The position numbers and the translations under genes were made by a program. Positions 1 through 12,324 of a DNA stretch of 64,000 nt are shown piece after piece. The stretch spans positions 868,001 to 932,000 of the forward strand of contig JBHGNT010000007.1 of assembly GCA_043228905.1 (NCBI GenBank), written 5' to 3'. Numbering within the stretch: the first letter of the stretch is position 1; each line of letters starts with the position of its first letter. The DNA comes from Azolla caroliniana (Eukaryota; Polypodiophyta). The notes under the pieces are model-generated. The model was not told where the DNA came from. It did not search any database and saw only the letters and a list, made by a program, of their open reading frames with translations.

Positions 1-169
1 AATATATGTAAAGAGATTGAATGAATAAAGTAGGCACCACAGTCTGCTCTTAGTTGAAGTGAGTATTAGTCACAAGTTTTGGATGTCAAACTTGATTGGC
101 CTAGTGGTTTTGTTTGTTTCTTTATGTATAAACTACTAATATAAAATTGTGTTATTTACATGTTGGCGT

Positions 170-425
170 GGAAATACCTCTACTTTTCCTCTTGACCCCT
201 TCAAAAACAAGAAAGAGTGAATTGTCTTAATTTTGGGGGGTGATTATACCTCTTCTTTTCCTCTTGATCCCTTGAGAAACAAGAAAGAGTGAATTGTCGT
301 AATTGTGAGGAGTGATTATACCTCTTCTTTTCCTCTTGATCCCTTGAGAAACAAGAAAGAGTGAATTGTCGTAATTTTGAGGAGTGATTATACCTCTTCT
401 TTTCCTTTCGACCCCTTGAGAAATA
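170..425. repeat. 72-bp tandem repeat, block 1 (about 3.5 units)
   Basis: A unit of about 72 bp containing GATTATACCTCTTCTTTTCC and a GAAACAAGAAAGAGTGAATT stretch is repeated head to tail. Because 72 is a multiple of three, the minus strand shows a repetitive open frame (RKRRGIITP motif every 24 residues). I regard that frame as a by-product of the repeat, not a gene. The same unit and its flank (down to the GTGGTCGAATATCG sequence) recur at about 1147-1475, so the block belongs to a larger repeated segment. Confidence 0.85.
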
Positions 426-1146
426 AACGGATAAATTGAATCATGCAAGTACGTCCCAAGGTTTCCTCTTACTTGGCATGATATAGATTGGAGAGTGGTT
501 CTATTGGCATTTTAATAAAGTGAACAAAGTGTGGTCGAATATCGAATACCGCCAACCATACACAAAGTTAGGATGCTAGAGGTGCTTTCGTTGGCTATAG
601 TATAAAGTGAATAAACTGGCATCCAATATTATCTAACAGATGGTAGAATGCCCATGTGTGGACAATCCTTACGCTTATGTCAAGAATTTGAATATACCTC
701 TTTCTTCTCCTCAAGAAATGCATGTGTTACTTATGTTTTGGAGTAAATATATCATTTCTTTCCCTCTTCCTAGGTTTGAGAAACTAAGAGATTGAATCGT
801 GAGGGTAGGTCTAAGGGTTTCTTTGTACTTGGCCTGAGTAGCAATCACAAAGTTACAATGCGAGAGGTGGTTTTGTTGCCTATACTATAAAGTGAATAAA
901 CTAACATGTCCAATGTTGTCTAACAAATGGTAACATGAGTATCAATGGCAAGTTAAGTATGCCATACTAGATTAGCTTGGTGGTTTTCGTTGTTTGTTTA
1001 CTAGTAATGTGGAAACGTTGTTGATATCACTTAAAGAGTGAATATACCTCTCTCTTTTCCCTTGATGAACAAATTGTACTCCTTAATAATTGGAGTTCAT
1101 CTAGCTCAAAAGTCAATTGGGATACTAACAAGTTAGCGTGAAAATA

Positions 1147-1475
1147 CTACTTTTTTTCTCTTGACCCCTTAGAAATAAGAAAGAGGGAATTGTCTTAATT
1201 TTGGTGAGTGATGATATCTCTTCTTTTCCTCTTGACCCCTTGAGAAACAAGAAAGAGGGACTTCCTTTAGTTTTGGGGAGTGATTATACCTCTTCTTTTC
1301 CTCTTGGCCCTTTGAGAAATAAATCCAAGATTTGAATCATGCACGTATGTCCCAAGGTCTCCTCTTACTTGGCATGAGTATAAATCACAAAGTTTAGACT
1401 AGAGAGGTGGTTGGTTCTAGTGGCCATTCTATAAAGTGAACAGAGTGTGGTCGAATATCGCCAACAACCCACAAA
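1147..1475. repeat. 72-bp repeat, block 2, with shared flank
   Basis: About 2.5 diverged units of the 72-bp repeat seen at 170-425 are followed by the same downstream flank (AAATAAA, TGAATCATGCA, CCAAGG, TTACTTGGCATGA, GTGGTCGAATATCG). The order is the same as at 413-560. This shows that a segment of several hundred bp was duplicated within the first 1.5 kb. No coding sense was seen. Confidence 0.75.
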
Positions 1476-1760
1476 ATGATTAGTAAACTACAAGAGTATC
1501 AATGACAAAGTAAGGATTGATGCAAGAGTACTAGATTGGCGACGTTGCATCAATCAATCGAGTATCACCCCCCATCTTACATCCATCGAAATATCCAATA
1601 TTCCAAATATGAAAGTTCTAAAAGAATTTCCATTTCTTTCACTCTTGTTACCTCCCTTCCCCTAAACCCTTCCTATTTATATGACTATTCTCATGTACAG
1701 TTTCTTGCACTTATGCCCTAACCCTCCGGTTTTGAATTAAATTCAAAATACACAAATGTT

Positions 1761-1761
<1 letters not shown>

Positions 1762-1793
<32 letters not shown>
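1762..1793. repeat. (CT)n microsatellite
   Basis: A run of about 16 CT units. The rest of 1480-2650 is AT-rich with short chance open frames. I see no supported gene, RNA or mobile element in it. Confidence 0.9.
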
Positions 1794-1796
<3 letters not shown>

Positions 1797-2654
1797 GTTG
1801 AATGTCTAGACATGCCTAGGGTTATGTATGTGTATATACATGTATTTGTATGTATGTAAGAATGTACGTATGTGTGTATATACATATATATATACATTAG
1901 ACAAAAATATATAACAATCAATTTTTGTAAGGCATATAAAGGAATCGTTGGATAGGTTTTCAAAAAAAATTGGATTGTATATGACGCAAGAATTAGAATA
2001 AGATTCCAGGAGTGTCGAGAGAAAATAGCTCAATTTTCTTGCAAAGTATTTAGTCCCTCCAATAGCCGAGATACTCTGAAAGAAAAATCAACTCAGGCAA
2101 AAATGCATGTTCGTCCCATGGATTTGTTTGTACGGTGTATGCATGTACAGATTTGAACCATTCGAACGAACTCTATTAAATTTTTTCATCTTCTTCGGTG
2201 ATTTGATTACCATCGTCGGCAGTCGGATTAAGAAAAAGAAAAGGAGATAAATAAATAAATAAAAACTCTTCTGAAATATAAGCTTTATATTGGATTGTTT
2301 TCATTTAGTCCTAGATCCGCCAAAAGAAAAACTTTGATTAGATCTCTTAGCATGACATACAAACAAAGAAATAAAATTGATTGGATCTCCCTACTTGTTG
2401 AGGTGTTGGGGCGCATGATGCTGCCAAATCGCCGGCACGGTGTGAACACGGGCACACTGATTGTCCTACCACATCCGAATCGCACTATCTAGTAACCCGT
2501 ATTACATATATCATTCTTCAATCATCAATAATAAGGTTTTGGAAAATAATAATAATAACCAAGGGAAAAAAATGAATATATAAAATATCAATAATATGTA
2601 GTAGAAGCATTTACTAAAGAATGTTACACGTTATATAAGGAATTTGTTTATACA

Positions 2655-3930
2655 TTATAGTATGTATCTATATGCACATGGTTGGTGAGGGTTCAAGTCT
2701 CTACTGTTTTTACATGGTATACCAAGTAAAGGTGTTGTTATGGATGGGAATTCCACCAAGTCTCTACTGTTTTTGCATTGTTGACCTTTGACATTGATAA
2801 AATTCAGAGAACCCAAGTTTGATCTTCTCTTGTCCTTCGCAACATGCATGTAGGTGAGACAGCCGAACACCTTCAAATGCCGATAAGAGACGTCTTTACC
2901 GGTCCATACTCTTTGTGGTGTGTCTCCGTCCAAGGGCACTGAGGGTGATCTTTTTATCACATAGGTCGTTGTCATCAACACCTCAGCCCAAAACATCTTG
3001 GACAACTTAACATGTGCTAGCACGCTCCGAACTCTCTCCATCATAGTCTAGTTCATCGTTTTGGCCAATCCGTTCAACTTCGGCGTCTTCGACACGGTAA
3101 ATTCGAGCCAGATTCCTTTTGACCGGGAACACTCCTTGAACTACCCCCGGTATTCACCTTCGTTGTCTACTCGAACCGCCTTTAGCTTCTGGCTGATGAG
3201 CAATAGTTCTTCTTTGCTTGTCGGGATTGCCGACGTTCCTTTCCGATCCGAACTTCTCCGGTTCGGACCCTTCTTTGAGTCGGCATTGTCGGTTCCTTTC
3301 TCCTTCCGGAAGTGTGGGCAATTCTTTTGGAAGTGCCCCGTCTTTCCGCAATAAAAGCAAGTGCCTCCCCCTTGATTTCGACCTCATTCCTGATTTGGCC
3401 CGATTCTAGGGACTCCGATTCCGGCCTCTTCCCCGGTTATGGTCATCTTCCATGACCAAGGCCTTCGGATCAATTCCAAACTCCCAGTCCTTCCGGCAAG
3501 CTTCTTCATCCAGCAAGCATGATTTTACCCTTGCTAGAGACATTAGATGTTTTCCTTCCAGCGCGGGGTTGCCCAAAGTGACAACTAACGTCCCCCAATT
3601 ATCCGGGAGTGAACCGAGCAGCATCAAGGCAAGTACCTCGTCCACTAGAGGTACTTCCAACAAGGTTGTTTGATTTATAAGCCTCTGGAAGGCATTCATT
3701 TGCTCGGCAATACTGGTGGCGTCTTGATATTGGAGTCTCACTAACTTCTGGAATACGGAGACCTGATTCACAACATTTTTTCACTCGATCATGGTACCAA
3801 TTTCTCGCAGAGCACATGAGCCTTACTCTCTTTATTAAAGTTGTTGTACAGGCTCATGTCGATGAAGCATCAAATGTATGCCGTCGTCTTCATATGCACC
3901 ACCTCCCAGTTCGCGGTGTCGTGATGTTTT
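2655..3930 (-). mobile_element. Copia-type retrotransposon fragment (gag, zinc knuckle, integrase piece)
   Basis: Read on the minus strand, 3930-3406 encodes a Copia gag (a segment with WEVVHMK, and QLQYQDATSIAEQMNAF-like text ending in a gag core LPDNWGTL). Around 3365-3325 there is a zinc knuckle of the form CxxCGKTGHFxKxC. At 3044-2820 follows the end of an integrase (SKMFWAEV, then RHLKVFGCLTYMHV). The protease and most of the integrase between them are missing, the frame shifts several times, and no LTR or RT is visible. It is a dead, internally deleted relic. It belongs to a Copia family different from the Copia-A to F elements further on, judging by its gag sequence. Confidence 0.8.
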
Positions 3931-4143
3931 CGACACATAGTGCGAAACCACTCTCAAAAGAGAATAAAATAGTAGTCCAAATAAACATATGTTGTTAAAT
4001 CAACTATAGTAATAAATGGAAGGATAGAAAGTTAGTAGCGGTTTTCGAAAGTAGACAAAAGTAGAGAAAAAGATGGGAAAAGAAAACCTAAGCGTGGATA
4101 TGAGGAGCAAGGTCGAGTAAAAAGCTCGTAATTTCCTCATCCA

Positions 4144-7100
4144 ATGTCCAAATTCTATGCAGGACATCTTAATGATCATTATTCAGGTGTGGTATTAATC
4201 GTTCGGGATAAATATTATCCTCAAGTGGTGCATAATGATCCTTATGATCAGTTTTCGGTTCTAGAAATCACTTTTTTTGGCGAGGTTGTGTGGATGGTTG
4301 GGATTTATGCCCCTAACCAAGCCACACAACCTATTGCATTATGGGGCCCACTCCGTCAAACCCTATCTGTGGGTCGTCCAGGATTACTTATGGGTGATTT
4401 TAACATGTGTGTTGATGCATCTCAATCTACATCTGAACATTCAATCATGGATGATCCTGAGCAAGTATCACAAGTCCGAACAAAATCTTCGACAAATTGT
4501 CGCATACGGGGCCACCAGAATGATCATTGTACTAAATCTAATGTTTTAGTACTACCAAAATGCCCAGCTGTATATGTGTCATGACAGTTTTGTACTACTT
4601 GAAGGCGGCAAGAACCATTAGGAACATACAAAAGTTCTTTAAAGAAGAGTAATCCATCATGGTATTTGAATTGCCGATAGTCCGTACCTCGTGGTTGCAA
4701 CTGTGAACACGACGCTCGAGAGAGATCAATTTGTGCTAGTATAGCTTGGGCAAAAGCATCTGTCTTCAGGTTCGCACGTATGATATTGATAATGTGGGAA
4801 TCCATGGGTATGCCAAAGACCTGTGTTGCTTGTAGTCGTGCCGGTCCCAAGATTACTTGCTTTTGGTTATCCAAAGCTAGCTCGCCGGGACGCGGTGCTA
4901 GGTATGAACGTCGTGATAATGCATCTGCTTTCCCTTGATGCTTCCCACGTCTATATGTAATCTTGAAGTCGAAACGCATGAGAAAATGGGCCCACCGAGC
5001 TTGACGTCGATTTAACACATGAGCGTCTTGAAAATAGGTGAGGTTTTTGTGGTCACTGAATACAGTGACTTGATGAGAAGATCCCTCTAGAAAATGCATC
5101 CATTGCATAAAAGAGTCCACTATAGCCAATAGCTCTTTATCATGAATTTCGTAGTTGATTTCGGTGGCGTCAAACTTGCATGAGTGAAAAGCCACAGGAT
5201 GTAGCTTTTCATCATTACCTCGTTGTGATAGAATGCTCCCCAATGCAAAATCTGATGCATCCGCTTCGATGATGAATGGTTTTTCTGGATCAATGTGAGC
5301 TAGAATCGGAGCCGATGTAAATGCCTATTTAAGATTCTCAAAAGCCATGTCCGCTTCTTCAGACCAAACAAACGATTGTCCCTTCTTAGTAAGTTGTGTA
5401 AGAGGCAAAACGAGCTTTGAGTAATCCTTTATAAACTTCCGGTAAAAATAGGCAAAGCCTAGAAAGCATTGCACATCCCGCACCGAACGCGGAGTTTGCC
5501 ATTCTACCACCGTTTTGACCTTAGCTGGGTCCATGGAGATGCCTTCTGAGGAAATGACGTAGCCGAGAAATTCCACCTAGTTGCACCCGAAACTACATTT
5601 TTCCAGCTTTGCATAAAGACCATGTTCTCGAAGTCGTTTAAGTACTAACAATACATAAGAATCCATCTTGGACCGACCCATGTTGCAGATCTTTCAAATG
5701 CAAAGTTTCTGGGCGACCTTTTCAACACATCTAAACTTGCAATATGTGAGATCTTTTGGGGGCTGAAGTTTCAAAACATCAACAATCACAATGTAATAGG
5801 CTTAGCTGGCAAGAATATCTACATTTTCACGAGATTATAAAAAGTCTGTGTATATCATGATATTTCTTTCTTTCTTTATACAGATAATGCCTCCCTCCAG
5901 ATATAGCACCAGCCCCTACCTGATTCTGGTTTCATCCAAGAGATCTCGGAAAATATCATTTGCCATGTGCTGGAAGACTGTTGGCGCATTAGTGAGGCCG
6001 AACGGCATGACCATATACTCGAAGTGCCCATATCTGGTGCGGAACGCGGTCTTCCATTCATCTCCTGGTCGGATGCATACGAGGTTATAGGCTCCCCCCC
6101 GTAAGTCGATCTTCGTGAAGAACCTAGCACCATTGATCCGTTCTAAAAGACTTGAGATAAGGGGGAGTGCATACCTATTTCGGATTGTAACCTTATTCAA
6201 ACCACGGTAAATTTTTCACAAGAAGTGAATCTTAAAGGAGTTAAAGCATGGGAAATCACATTACGAAACATTAAGATCATTCATCGTATGTATGGAGTAA
6301 CTAATGTTCAATGAAGAAGAGGTCTTCTTCGACGATTCTCACAAATTCTCTCTAGGTATAATGCATTATTAATACATGCACCATTAGATGAGGAGTTTTT
6401 GGATATCCAAAGTCAATTACATGTTATTATTTCTCAGTTGCAATGCCAAAGTTATCGTCATGCGAAGATGCAACAGTTGAGGGATGGACTCATAAATAAT
6501 CCATGTCAATCTCATTTGTTTTTCCACGCGTTACATCCTACTTATACTCGATCTAATGTGGTACATGTGAAGCAAGGGGATAAATGGATAGTGGATCCTA
6601 CTACAATAATTGACATATGTGTTCATTACTTTAAGGAGTTGATTGACCCACAATTGTTAATGACAAATGAGGTGAGTAGAGCACGTCATGAGTTTTATGA
6701 TGTAGTTGGATGTATTGTGCATCACCTCATTAGTCATGAATTGGATGCGGATTTCACTGAGGATGAGGTGGAGAAAGTTTTAAGGCATCTTCCTAGTGGT
6801 AAGAGCCCCGGTTGGGATGGCTTGACAAATGAAGTTTTTAAGTGATATTCAAACATTTTAAAGAGACCCTTAACTTTGATGTTTCAACATTCCTGGGATT
6901 CTGGTCGTATGCTTCAAGCTAGCAAGGTTGGTCTAATTAAATTAGTTCCAAAGGTGGCATATCCAGAGTCATTTAATCAATGGAGACCTATTTCTTTGAT
7001 GGGGGGGTTGTATAAGACATTTACAAAGGTCTTGGCAAATAGATTACAAAAGTATTTGCCAAAGTTGATACATTCCGCCCAATATGGTTTATTGCAGGTA

Positions 7101-9420
7101 GGAATATATTGCATAATGTGTTGAATGTTCAAACGGCCATCGATTATGCTCAAAACACTCATCAAGTTGATTATGGTGCAATTAGATTTGGAGAAAGCTT
7201 ATGATCATGTTAATTGGTCCTTTGTTTTTGTGTTAATGCATACAATGGGCTTTGGACCTCATATGTCTCGCCTCATATTTTTATTAGGACAAGATGCGGT
7301 GTCTCAAATAATGCTTAATGGGAGAGTTACATCATATATTGCCCTCACAAGATCCATGCATCAAGGATGCCCTATTAGTCCATTGTTGTTTGCTATTGTT
7401 ACTCATCCCTTGTTAGTGATATTATCCAGGCTTGCAACAAATGGTGATATTGCGGGCCTACACTTTCCGTCTTGAGGGCAACTAGTAGCACAAGCTTTGG
7501 TTGATGATTCTTTCATGTTTCTACAAGCCTCACGAGAGAATCTTGAGAAAGGGATGCTTGTATGGAACCAATTCGCATTAGCTTCCAGATTACATATTAA
7601 TTGGAGGAAGTCTAGTCTCATATCATGTACTAAAAGGGATTTGGAATGTTTAGTATGGCAAGGATCCATGGTCAAGAAAGGCTCTATTTTTCGACACTTG
7701 GCCTATCCATTAGGAATGAATGTTACAAATGGTCAATTGATTGAATGGATTTCTAGTAAGTTGAGGGATAAGTTCATGTATTGGAAGTCACAATCTTGAC
7801 CATTTCATGTATGTTTGAAGGTTGTACAATGTATTATGGAACCCATGATATTATATTACTTGCCATTGTTGCCATGGACAAAGAAGGAATTGCATTCTAT
7901 TTTGCAACCTCTTCAATATTTGTTGTGGAAGAAGAGGGGTAAGATGGGAATCACTTGGGTTGCATGGAATCATCTAATAAACCCCTAAGTGCTTGGGGGG
8001 AACTAGAATATTGAACTTATCTAAGCATATGATGGCTCGTAGATTTTCATTATTACAAGATATGTGTTCAAACTCACAACCATGGATATTTATTGTTCAA
8101 TATTTCATTGAGAACAAGGGTTTAACACATGGGAGGACAAAGATTAAGGCTTCATGGTGGCAATTACTGAATGGATGTATTTCACTTAGGATTCCAGGCT
8201 CTAAATGTGTTCAACACTTGGTTACCTCATGGCAAGAAGCACTCTTGTTATGTGTATGGAAACCATCATGTAGTAGAGAGCATTGTAATTCTTTGCAAAA
8301 AGAGTTGCTTCTATCTTCTCAGTGTTTATGTTGGCCAAGAAAGGAGAGATTGCGCGCTCAATTTAATCGTTTGTTTCATTTGGGGGTCAAAGAGGTATGA
8401 GATATAGTTGAGGCTCCATCTCAAAGAATTTTGGAGTTTGCTGAAGCACGACAATTATTACGCATTTCGCCTAATTATGGGTTTATTTGACAACAACTAG
8501 AAAATATTGCATTGATGCAAGGTCACTTACCTCTACAAATAGGAGAACAATCTTGGCTTGATTGGTGTTTAAAGGGTCAAACATCATTGTTACAAGTGAC
8601 TACTAGTATTTTGTATCATTGCTCTTTTGTGTCTCTTGGATGGTTATCATCTAAGGCAGATCTTACACAAATCTGATCATGGGTGGTGGCAGGTCTTACA
8701 ACGTAGTTGGCATTCTAAATTGCCACTTGTAGCAAAGGTTTTCATTTGGACAGTTTTGATTGGAAGTTTGTCTTTGGGATTAGCTCTAAAGCGTCGTGGA
8801 TTAGCAACAGGTAATTGTTTCTTTTGCACTGTTGAAATGGAAGATAGTCCAATTGCTTGTCAGATTTGGAGTTACATTTCTCCAATTTGGCGAGTTTTAT
8901 CACGATGTTATTTGACACCTAGACAATGGGTGTTTGCACAATTTACACAAGTTGATCCAAAATCAGAGATGGAGATCGTTTTTCTATTTCTGAGATATTG
9001 GGGATTGCGTCATAATTGGAATATGCGCATTGCTTTTGTATTCGACGGTAGACATGGAGTGAAAGAATATCTACGAAAGTTGAAGGGAGTACTAATGTGG
9101 CAATTTTCTTTATTGGAGAAAGTGGAAATTCTTTCCTCGATGGAGTGTTTGTCTTGCCTATTGGAAATCCACTACCCATGTAGTGTAGTTAGTGGGTGAC
9201 CATACTCGGTTCCCAGTCCGACAGCACCTCCTTCCCCTCAAAACACGTAGTCCCCATTTCAGCCTTCTCCCCCTCCCTTTTATAGGTTGCTAGGGAGCAA
9301 CTGTCACATCCTGCTTTCATCCTCTTTATTCTCTATCCCTTTGGGGCAGAGATACACTTCGATTTTCTAGTTAATAAATATATTCTTCCTAGTATATTTA
9401 CATTGCGTCGACCTACTCCT
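4144..9420 (+). mobile_element. L1-type LINE, degenerate, interrupted by a gypsy fragment
   Basis: The 5' part (4144-4524) encodes part of an AP-type endonuclease (VGIYAPNQ, then LMGDFNMCVD). A minus-strand gypsy fragment occupies about 4525-6205, and the LINE resumes at about 6215. Reverse transcriptase motifs follow in order: LPSGKSPGWDGLTNEVFK near 6785-6842, QWRPISLMGGLYK near 6980, QLDLEKAYDHVNW near 7178, HQGCPISPLLFAI near 7360 and the catalytic VDDSF at about 7500. The C-terminal zf-RVT-like region (CFFC near 8820, RYWGLRHNWNMR near 9000) ends about 9199. About 200 bp of 3' UTR follow. Stop codons at 6843, 7124, 7475 and 7797 and several frame changes show it is inactive. The element supplies a template for the smaller LINE 3' pieces at 9525, 11290 and 22540. 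Confidence 0.85.
4525..6205 (-). mobile_element. Chromovirus-like gypsy fragment (RT, RNase H, integrase zinc domain)
   Basis: On the minus strand, 6200-5916 encodes the start of RT ([37 protein letters not shown]). Then 5576-5325 encodes RT thumb and connection ([17 protein letters not shown]), and 5243-4524 RNase H (HDKELLAIVDSF, SDHKNLTYFQDA, GKADALSRRSY) and the HHCC start of integrase (CHDTYTAGHFG). The YLDD catalytic segment is absent: about 5640-5915 holds unrelated AT-rich sequence in its place. Its closest relative in this window is the intact chromovirus at 46848-52633, with which it shares nearly all these motifs. It lies inside the LINE, so it inserted after that LINE. Confidence 0.85.
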
Positions 9421-9524
9421 AGTCATGTACAAAGTTATTAATGTACGCGTCCCCATGTAAAGGTCGGTTCACCCGCTTCATCCTCCAATTCCTCTTAAGG
9501 CCGGTTTTCTTCACGACACCATTG

Positions 9525-9888
9525 TTGTTTGAGACCTCAACAATGGTTTTTTTCTCAATATGTTCAAAATGGATCAAATGATGAGATGGAGATATTGTTC
9601 CAATATTTACGTTATTGGGGTCTACAACACAATTGGAATATGCGTAATGCTTTCGTATTTGATAATAGACATGGGGTGAAAGCCTATATAAAGAAGCTTA
9701 AAGGTATTCTCATGTGGAATTTTTGGATGTTAGAGCATGTGGGGATCATTTCCGCAAATGCATATTCAAGGTTTTTAGTAGCATTACAGAACATCCCTCT
9801 CCCTACATAGGCATATGATAGGTAGAGGAGACTAAGAAGTGTTGTAACTAAGTGGATTTTACATACAATTAATATAATTGTGTGCTTT
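9525..9888 (+). mobile_element. Second LINE 3'-end copy (left part)
   Basis: The peptide encoded at 9529-9810 (RYWGLQHNWNMRNAFVFD, then GVKAYIKKLKGILMWNF) is a diverged copy of the 3' end of the LINE at 8890-9199. It ends in IPLPT followed by a 3' UTR. The tail is cut by the solo LTR at 9889-10613 and resumes at 10614 with an AG-rich stretch. It is 5'-truncated, as LINE copies commonly are. The 9420-9525 spacer shows nothing recognisable. Confidence 0.75.
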
Positions 9889-10299
9889 TGTTGGGAGACA
9901 GGTCCCTCCGGATGGGAAGGGAGAAGAACAGTGCCGACGAACAAACTCGGCCGAGGCCGATAGGCCCGGTGTGAACCGGATGAGGAGTACCCGGCTACGG
10001 AGAGCCGAATGATACAGGCCCAGTGTGAACCGGATGAGGAGTACCCGGCTACGGAGAGCCGGATGATACAGGCCCGGTTTGAACCGGATGAGTAGTACCC
10101 GGCTACGGAGAGCCGGATGATACAGGCCCGGTGTGAACCGGATGAGGAGACATATTCGTAAATATGTTTCTGAGAGCCCATCGAGGCTATATTTGTAAAT
10201 AGCCGAAAAGTCATATTAGTATAAATATGACTTAGGGCAAACTTTTAGTATGTTGTTGTCAATTTCTGTCTTGCACGAAATCAGAGTGTGTAACTGTAC

Positions 10300-10330
<31 letters not shown>

Positions 10331-10613
10331 GGTCGTTGCCTCTGTTGTAACCGCCGCTTGTGGTGAAGATCGTGAGCACGAGGTCGTTGCCTCCGTGGAC
10401 TCACTGTTTTGTACATTCTTACATAGTGACAGTTTGCAGCCTGTGGACTGTCGTGGTTTTTCCCCTAGTTTGGGGTTTTCCACGTAAACCTCCTGTGTAG
10501 TGTGTGTATATCTTCCTCTCCTTTGTGTCGTGTTTTACTTCCCGTTTTCTGTGTATCATTCTACGCTCGGTTGTGGCCGAGCGTCGTGCATAAGGAACGT
10601 TAAGTTCCCGTCA
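9889..10613. mobile_element. Solo LTR with target-site duplication GCTTT
   Basis: The segment begins TGTTGGGAGACAGG and ends TTCCCGTCA (TG...CA), is 725 bp long, and is flanked on both sides by GCTTT (9884-9888 and 10614-10618). It shares GTCCCTCC...ATGGG near its start and the CGTGGTTTTTCCC and GTTTTCCAC block near its end with the Copia LTR at 41242-42017, so the plus-strand orientation is likely. No internal retroelement sequence remains, so it arose by LTR-LTR recombination. It carries a 54-bp tandem repeat and a GA microsatellite. Confidence 0.88.
9965..10150. repeat. 54-bp tandem repeat inside the solo LTR
   Basis: Three full units starting at 9965, 10019 and 10073, plus a partial fourth, each containing GTGTGAACCGGATGAGGAGT and ACCCGGCTACGGAGAGCCG. 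The units are GC-rich and nearly identical, unlike the surrounding DNA. They lie in the 5' third of the LTR, where U3 enhancer repeats often sit. Confidence 0.88.
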
Positions 10614-10625
10614 GCTTTTACCTAG

Positions 10626-10648
10626 AGAGAGAGAGAGAGAGAGAGAGA
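10626..10648. repeat. (GA)n microsatellite; 10650-11290 without a gene
   Basis: A short AG run just beyond the solo LTR. From 10650 to 11290 the DNA is AT-rich. An open frame of 102 codons at 10677-10985 has no recognisable domain and no supporting context, so I do not call it. Confidence 0.7.
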
Positions 10649-11289
10649 AGCATTGAGAATCCTTTGTTTCAAATAGTTGTTTGGTCATGTGGGGTCAAAA
10701 ATGCTTTTCCAAACTTCAAAATTGTCTTTCAATATCCACCTAATTTGCACATACAAAATGCCTTTTTTATGCTCAATATGGGGTTCAAAGACACATTCGA
10801 GGATTAAACGGCATAGTGGTATAAGAGTTCTCCTTGTTAGAAACTTCAGGCAATCACATTGTAAGATCATTAATATGACACAACACCTTTATTGTATGAG
10901 CCACCACATTGAAAATGGGATTTGTACTAAACCAAGATACACCATAATTGGCTTACAAAAAACCCTCCCTCATGTTAATATTTAAGGTACAAATGTTTTT
11001 GTCAAAATTTTAGGGCACAAAATCCATGTGAAGATAGATAGATAGATGTTAGGACCATGGTGAAGATCAAATTGAGGTTCTCTCAATTTTACCATCCTCA
11101 AAGGTCAACTATGACTATGGAACCAAAGTAAAATATTATCAAACAACATGTGTAGAGCCAATTGATATCTAAGTTAAATAATGAACATTAATTCTTAGTT
11201 TTCACTCAATTATGTTCTCTATAAATTTGTACTTTCAATCAAGAATGTATAATCTCATGTCTCTGGTCACCTCCTCTTGTGTATTGAGA

Positions 11290-11860
11290 GCAATTTCGCG
11301 TGTCTAAGATGGCAAGGATCTATAGTTGGAAAAGGTTCTATTTTTCGACGTTAGGGGTATTATCCATAATCATGCACATTTTATGTGTTTACACTCACAA
11401 CCATGGATATCTATTCTGCAATACTTTATTGATGAGGTTTCAATGTGTGGGAAGGTGACAATAAAGAAGTCATAATAGAAGTTATTTAAAGGAAATATTC
11501 GAGTTAAAATTCCTCATTCTTCATGTGCTCAAAAATTAGTTCTCATTGGTCCCATTATCTAATAAAAAACATTATATAATTCCTTGTAAGAATTACACAT
11601 GTGACTTCTAAATTCCTTGTCTCAGTTTAAATTCCTCTTTATTTGTATGGGCCCATTATCTATTATAGAGCATTGTAATTCCTAATTACTAATGTCTTTT
11701 CCATGTGGAACTTAAAATCCCTCGTGTCTTCTAAATTATTATGCTATCATGGAAATTGAAGAGGAACCATAAGTTGATTGATGTTTATAGGGTTAGACTT
11801 AGTTTTTACAAGTGACTACTAAATATCTAGTACCATTTCTTCATTGAGTCTCCATTACTC
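11290..11860 (+). mobile_element. LINE fragment, heavily decayed
   Basis: Nucleotide similarity to the LINE at 7650-8600 is visible in the same order: TGGCAAGGATC, TCTATTTTTCGAC, CACTCACAACCATGGATAT, and a stretch ending near GTGACTACTA. Large internal deletions and no open frame of useful length remain. Its right edge abuts the truncated end of Copia-B. Confidence 0.65.
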
Positions 11861-11939
11861 CTCAATTTTGGTCGGCTACTTCGGTTGATGTCCGCTTCGG
11901 CTTGTATCCAGTTCGGACGGTATTCGGTACATCTGGCTC

Positions 11940-12324
11940 GTATCCGGTTCAGACGGTATCCAGTTTTCGCTTGTACTCCCCCTCAAGCTTGGCAAGTCAA
12001 GGACCGTCAATCCAAGGTCTGACAAGAATTGCCGAAGCTTGTCGACTCCTAGGGCTTTGGTGAAGATGTCGGTTGTTTGAAGATTCGTAGTGATATCTTG
12101 AAGGTCGACATCGACAACCTGAACACGCTCTCAAATGAAGTGATAGTGCACTTCGATATGCTTCGTGCGTGCATGGAACACCGGGTTCTGAGCCAGATAA
12201 ATATTGCTCATGTTGTCACAGTAAAGGAGAATCGGATCTTTGATGGGAACGCCCAAATCCTTTAATATCCTCTTAAGCCATACGACTTCACATGCAGCCA
12301 CCGCCGCACTCTTGTATTCGGCCT
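11940..12324 (-). pseudogene. Copia-B gag-pol, C-terminal RNase H part beyond Copia-A
   Basis: On the minus strand this encodes the last part of RNase H: CEVVWLKRILKDLGVPIKD, YCDNMSNIYLAQNPVFHART, KHIEVHYHF, then a decayed tail. It continues the frame cut at 18118. The five bases GGCCT occur at both edges (12320-12324 and 18118-18122), as expected for a target-site duplication made by Copia-A. Confidence 0.85.

Noticed and set aside
227-448. Repetitive minus-strand open frame with RKRRGIITP repeats
   Set aside because: It follows only from a 72-bp repeat being divisible by three. No start context, no conservation in the second block.
2670-2700. tRNA gene or SINE from a GGTTCAAGTCT B-box-like motif
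   Set aside because: No A box at the right distance and no cloverleaf arms.
10677-10985. 102-codon plus-strand frame
   Set aside because: No recognisable motif and lies among LINE debris.
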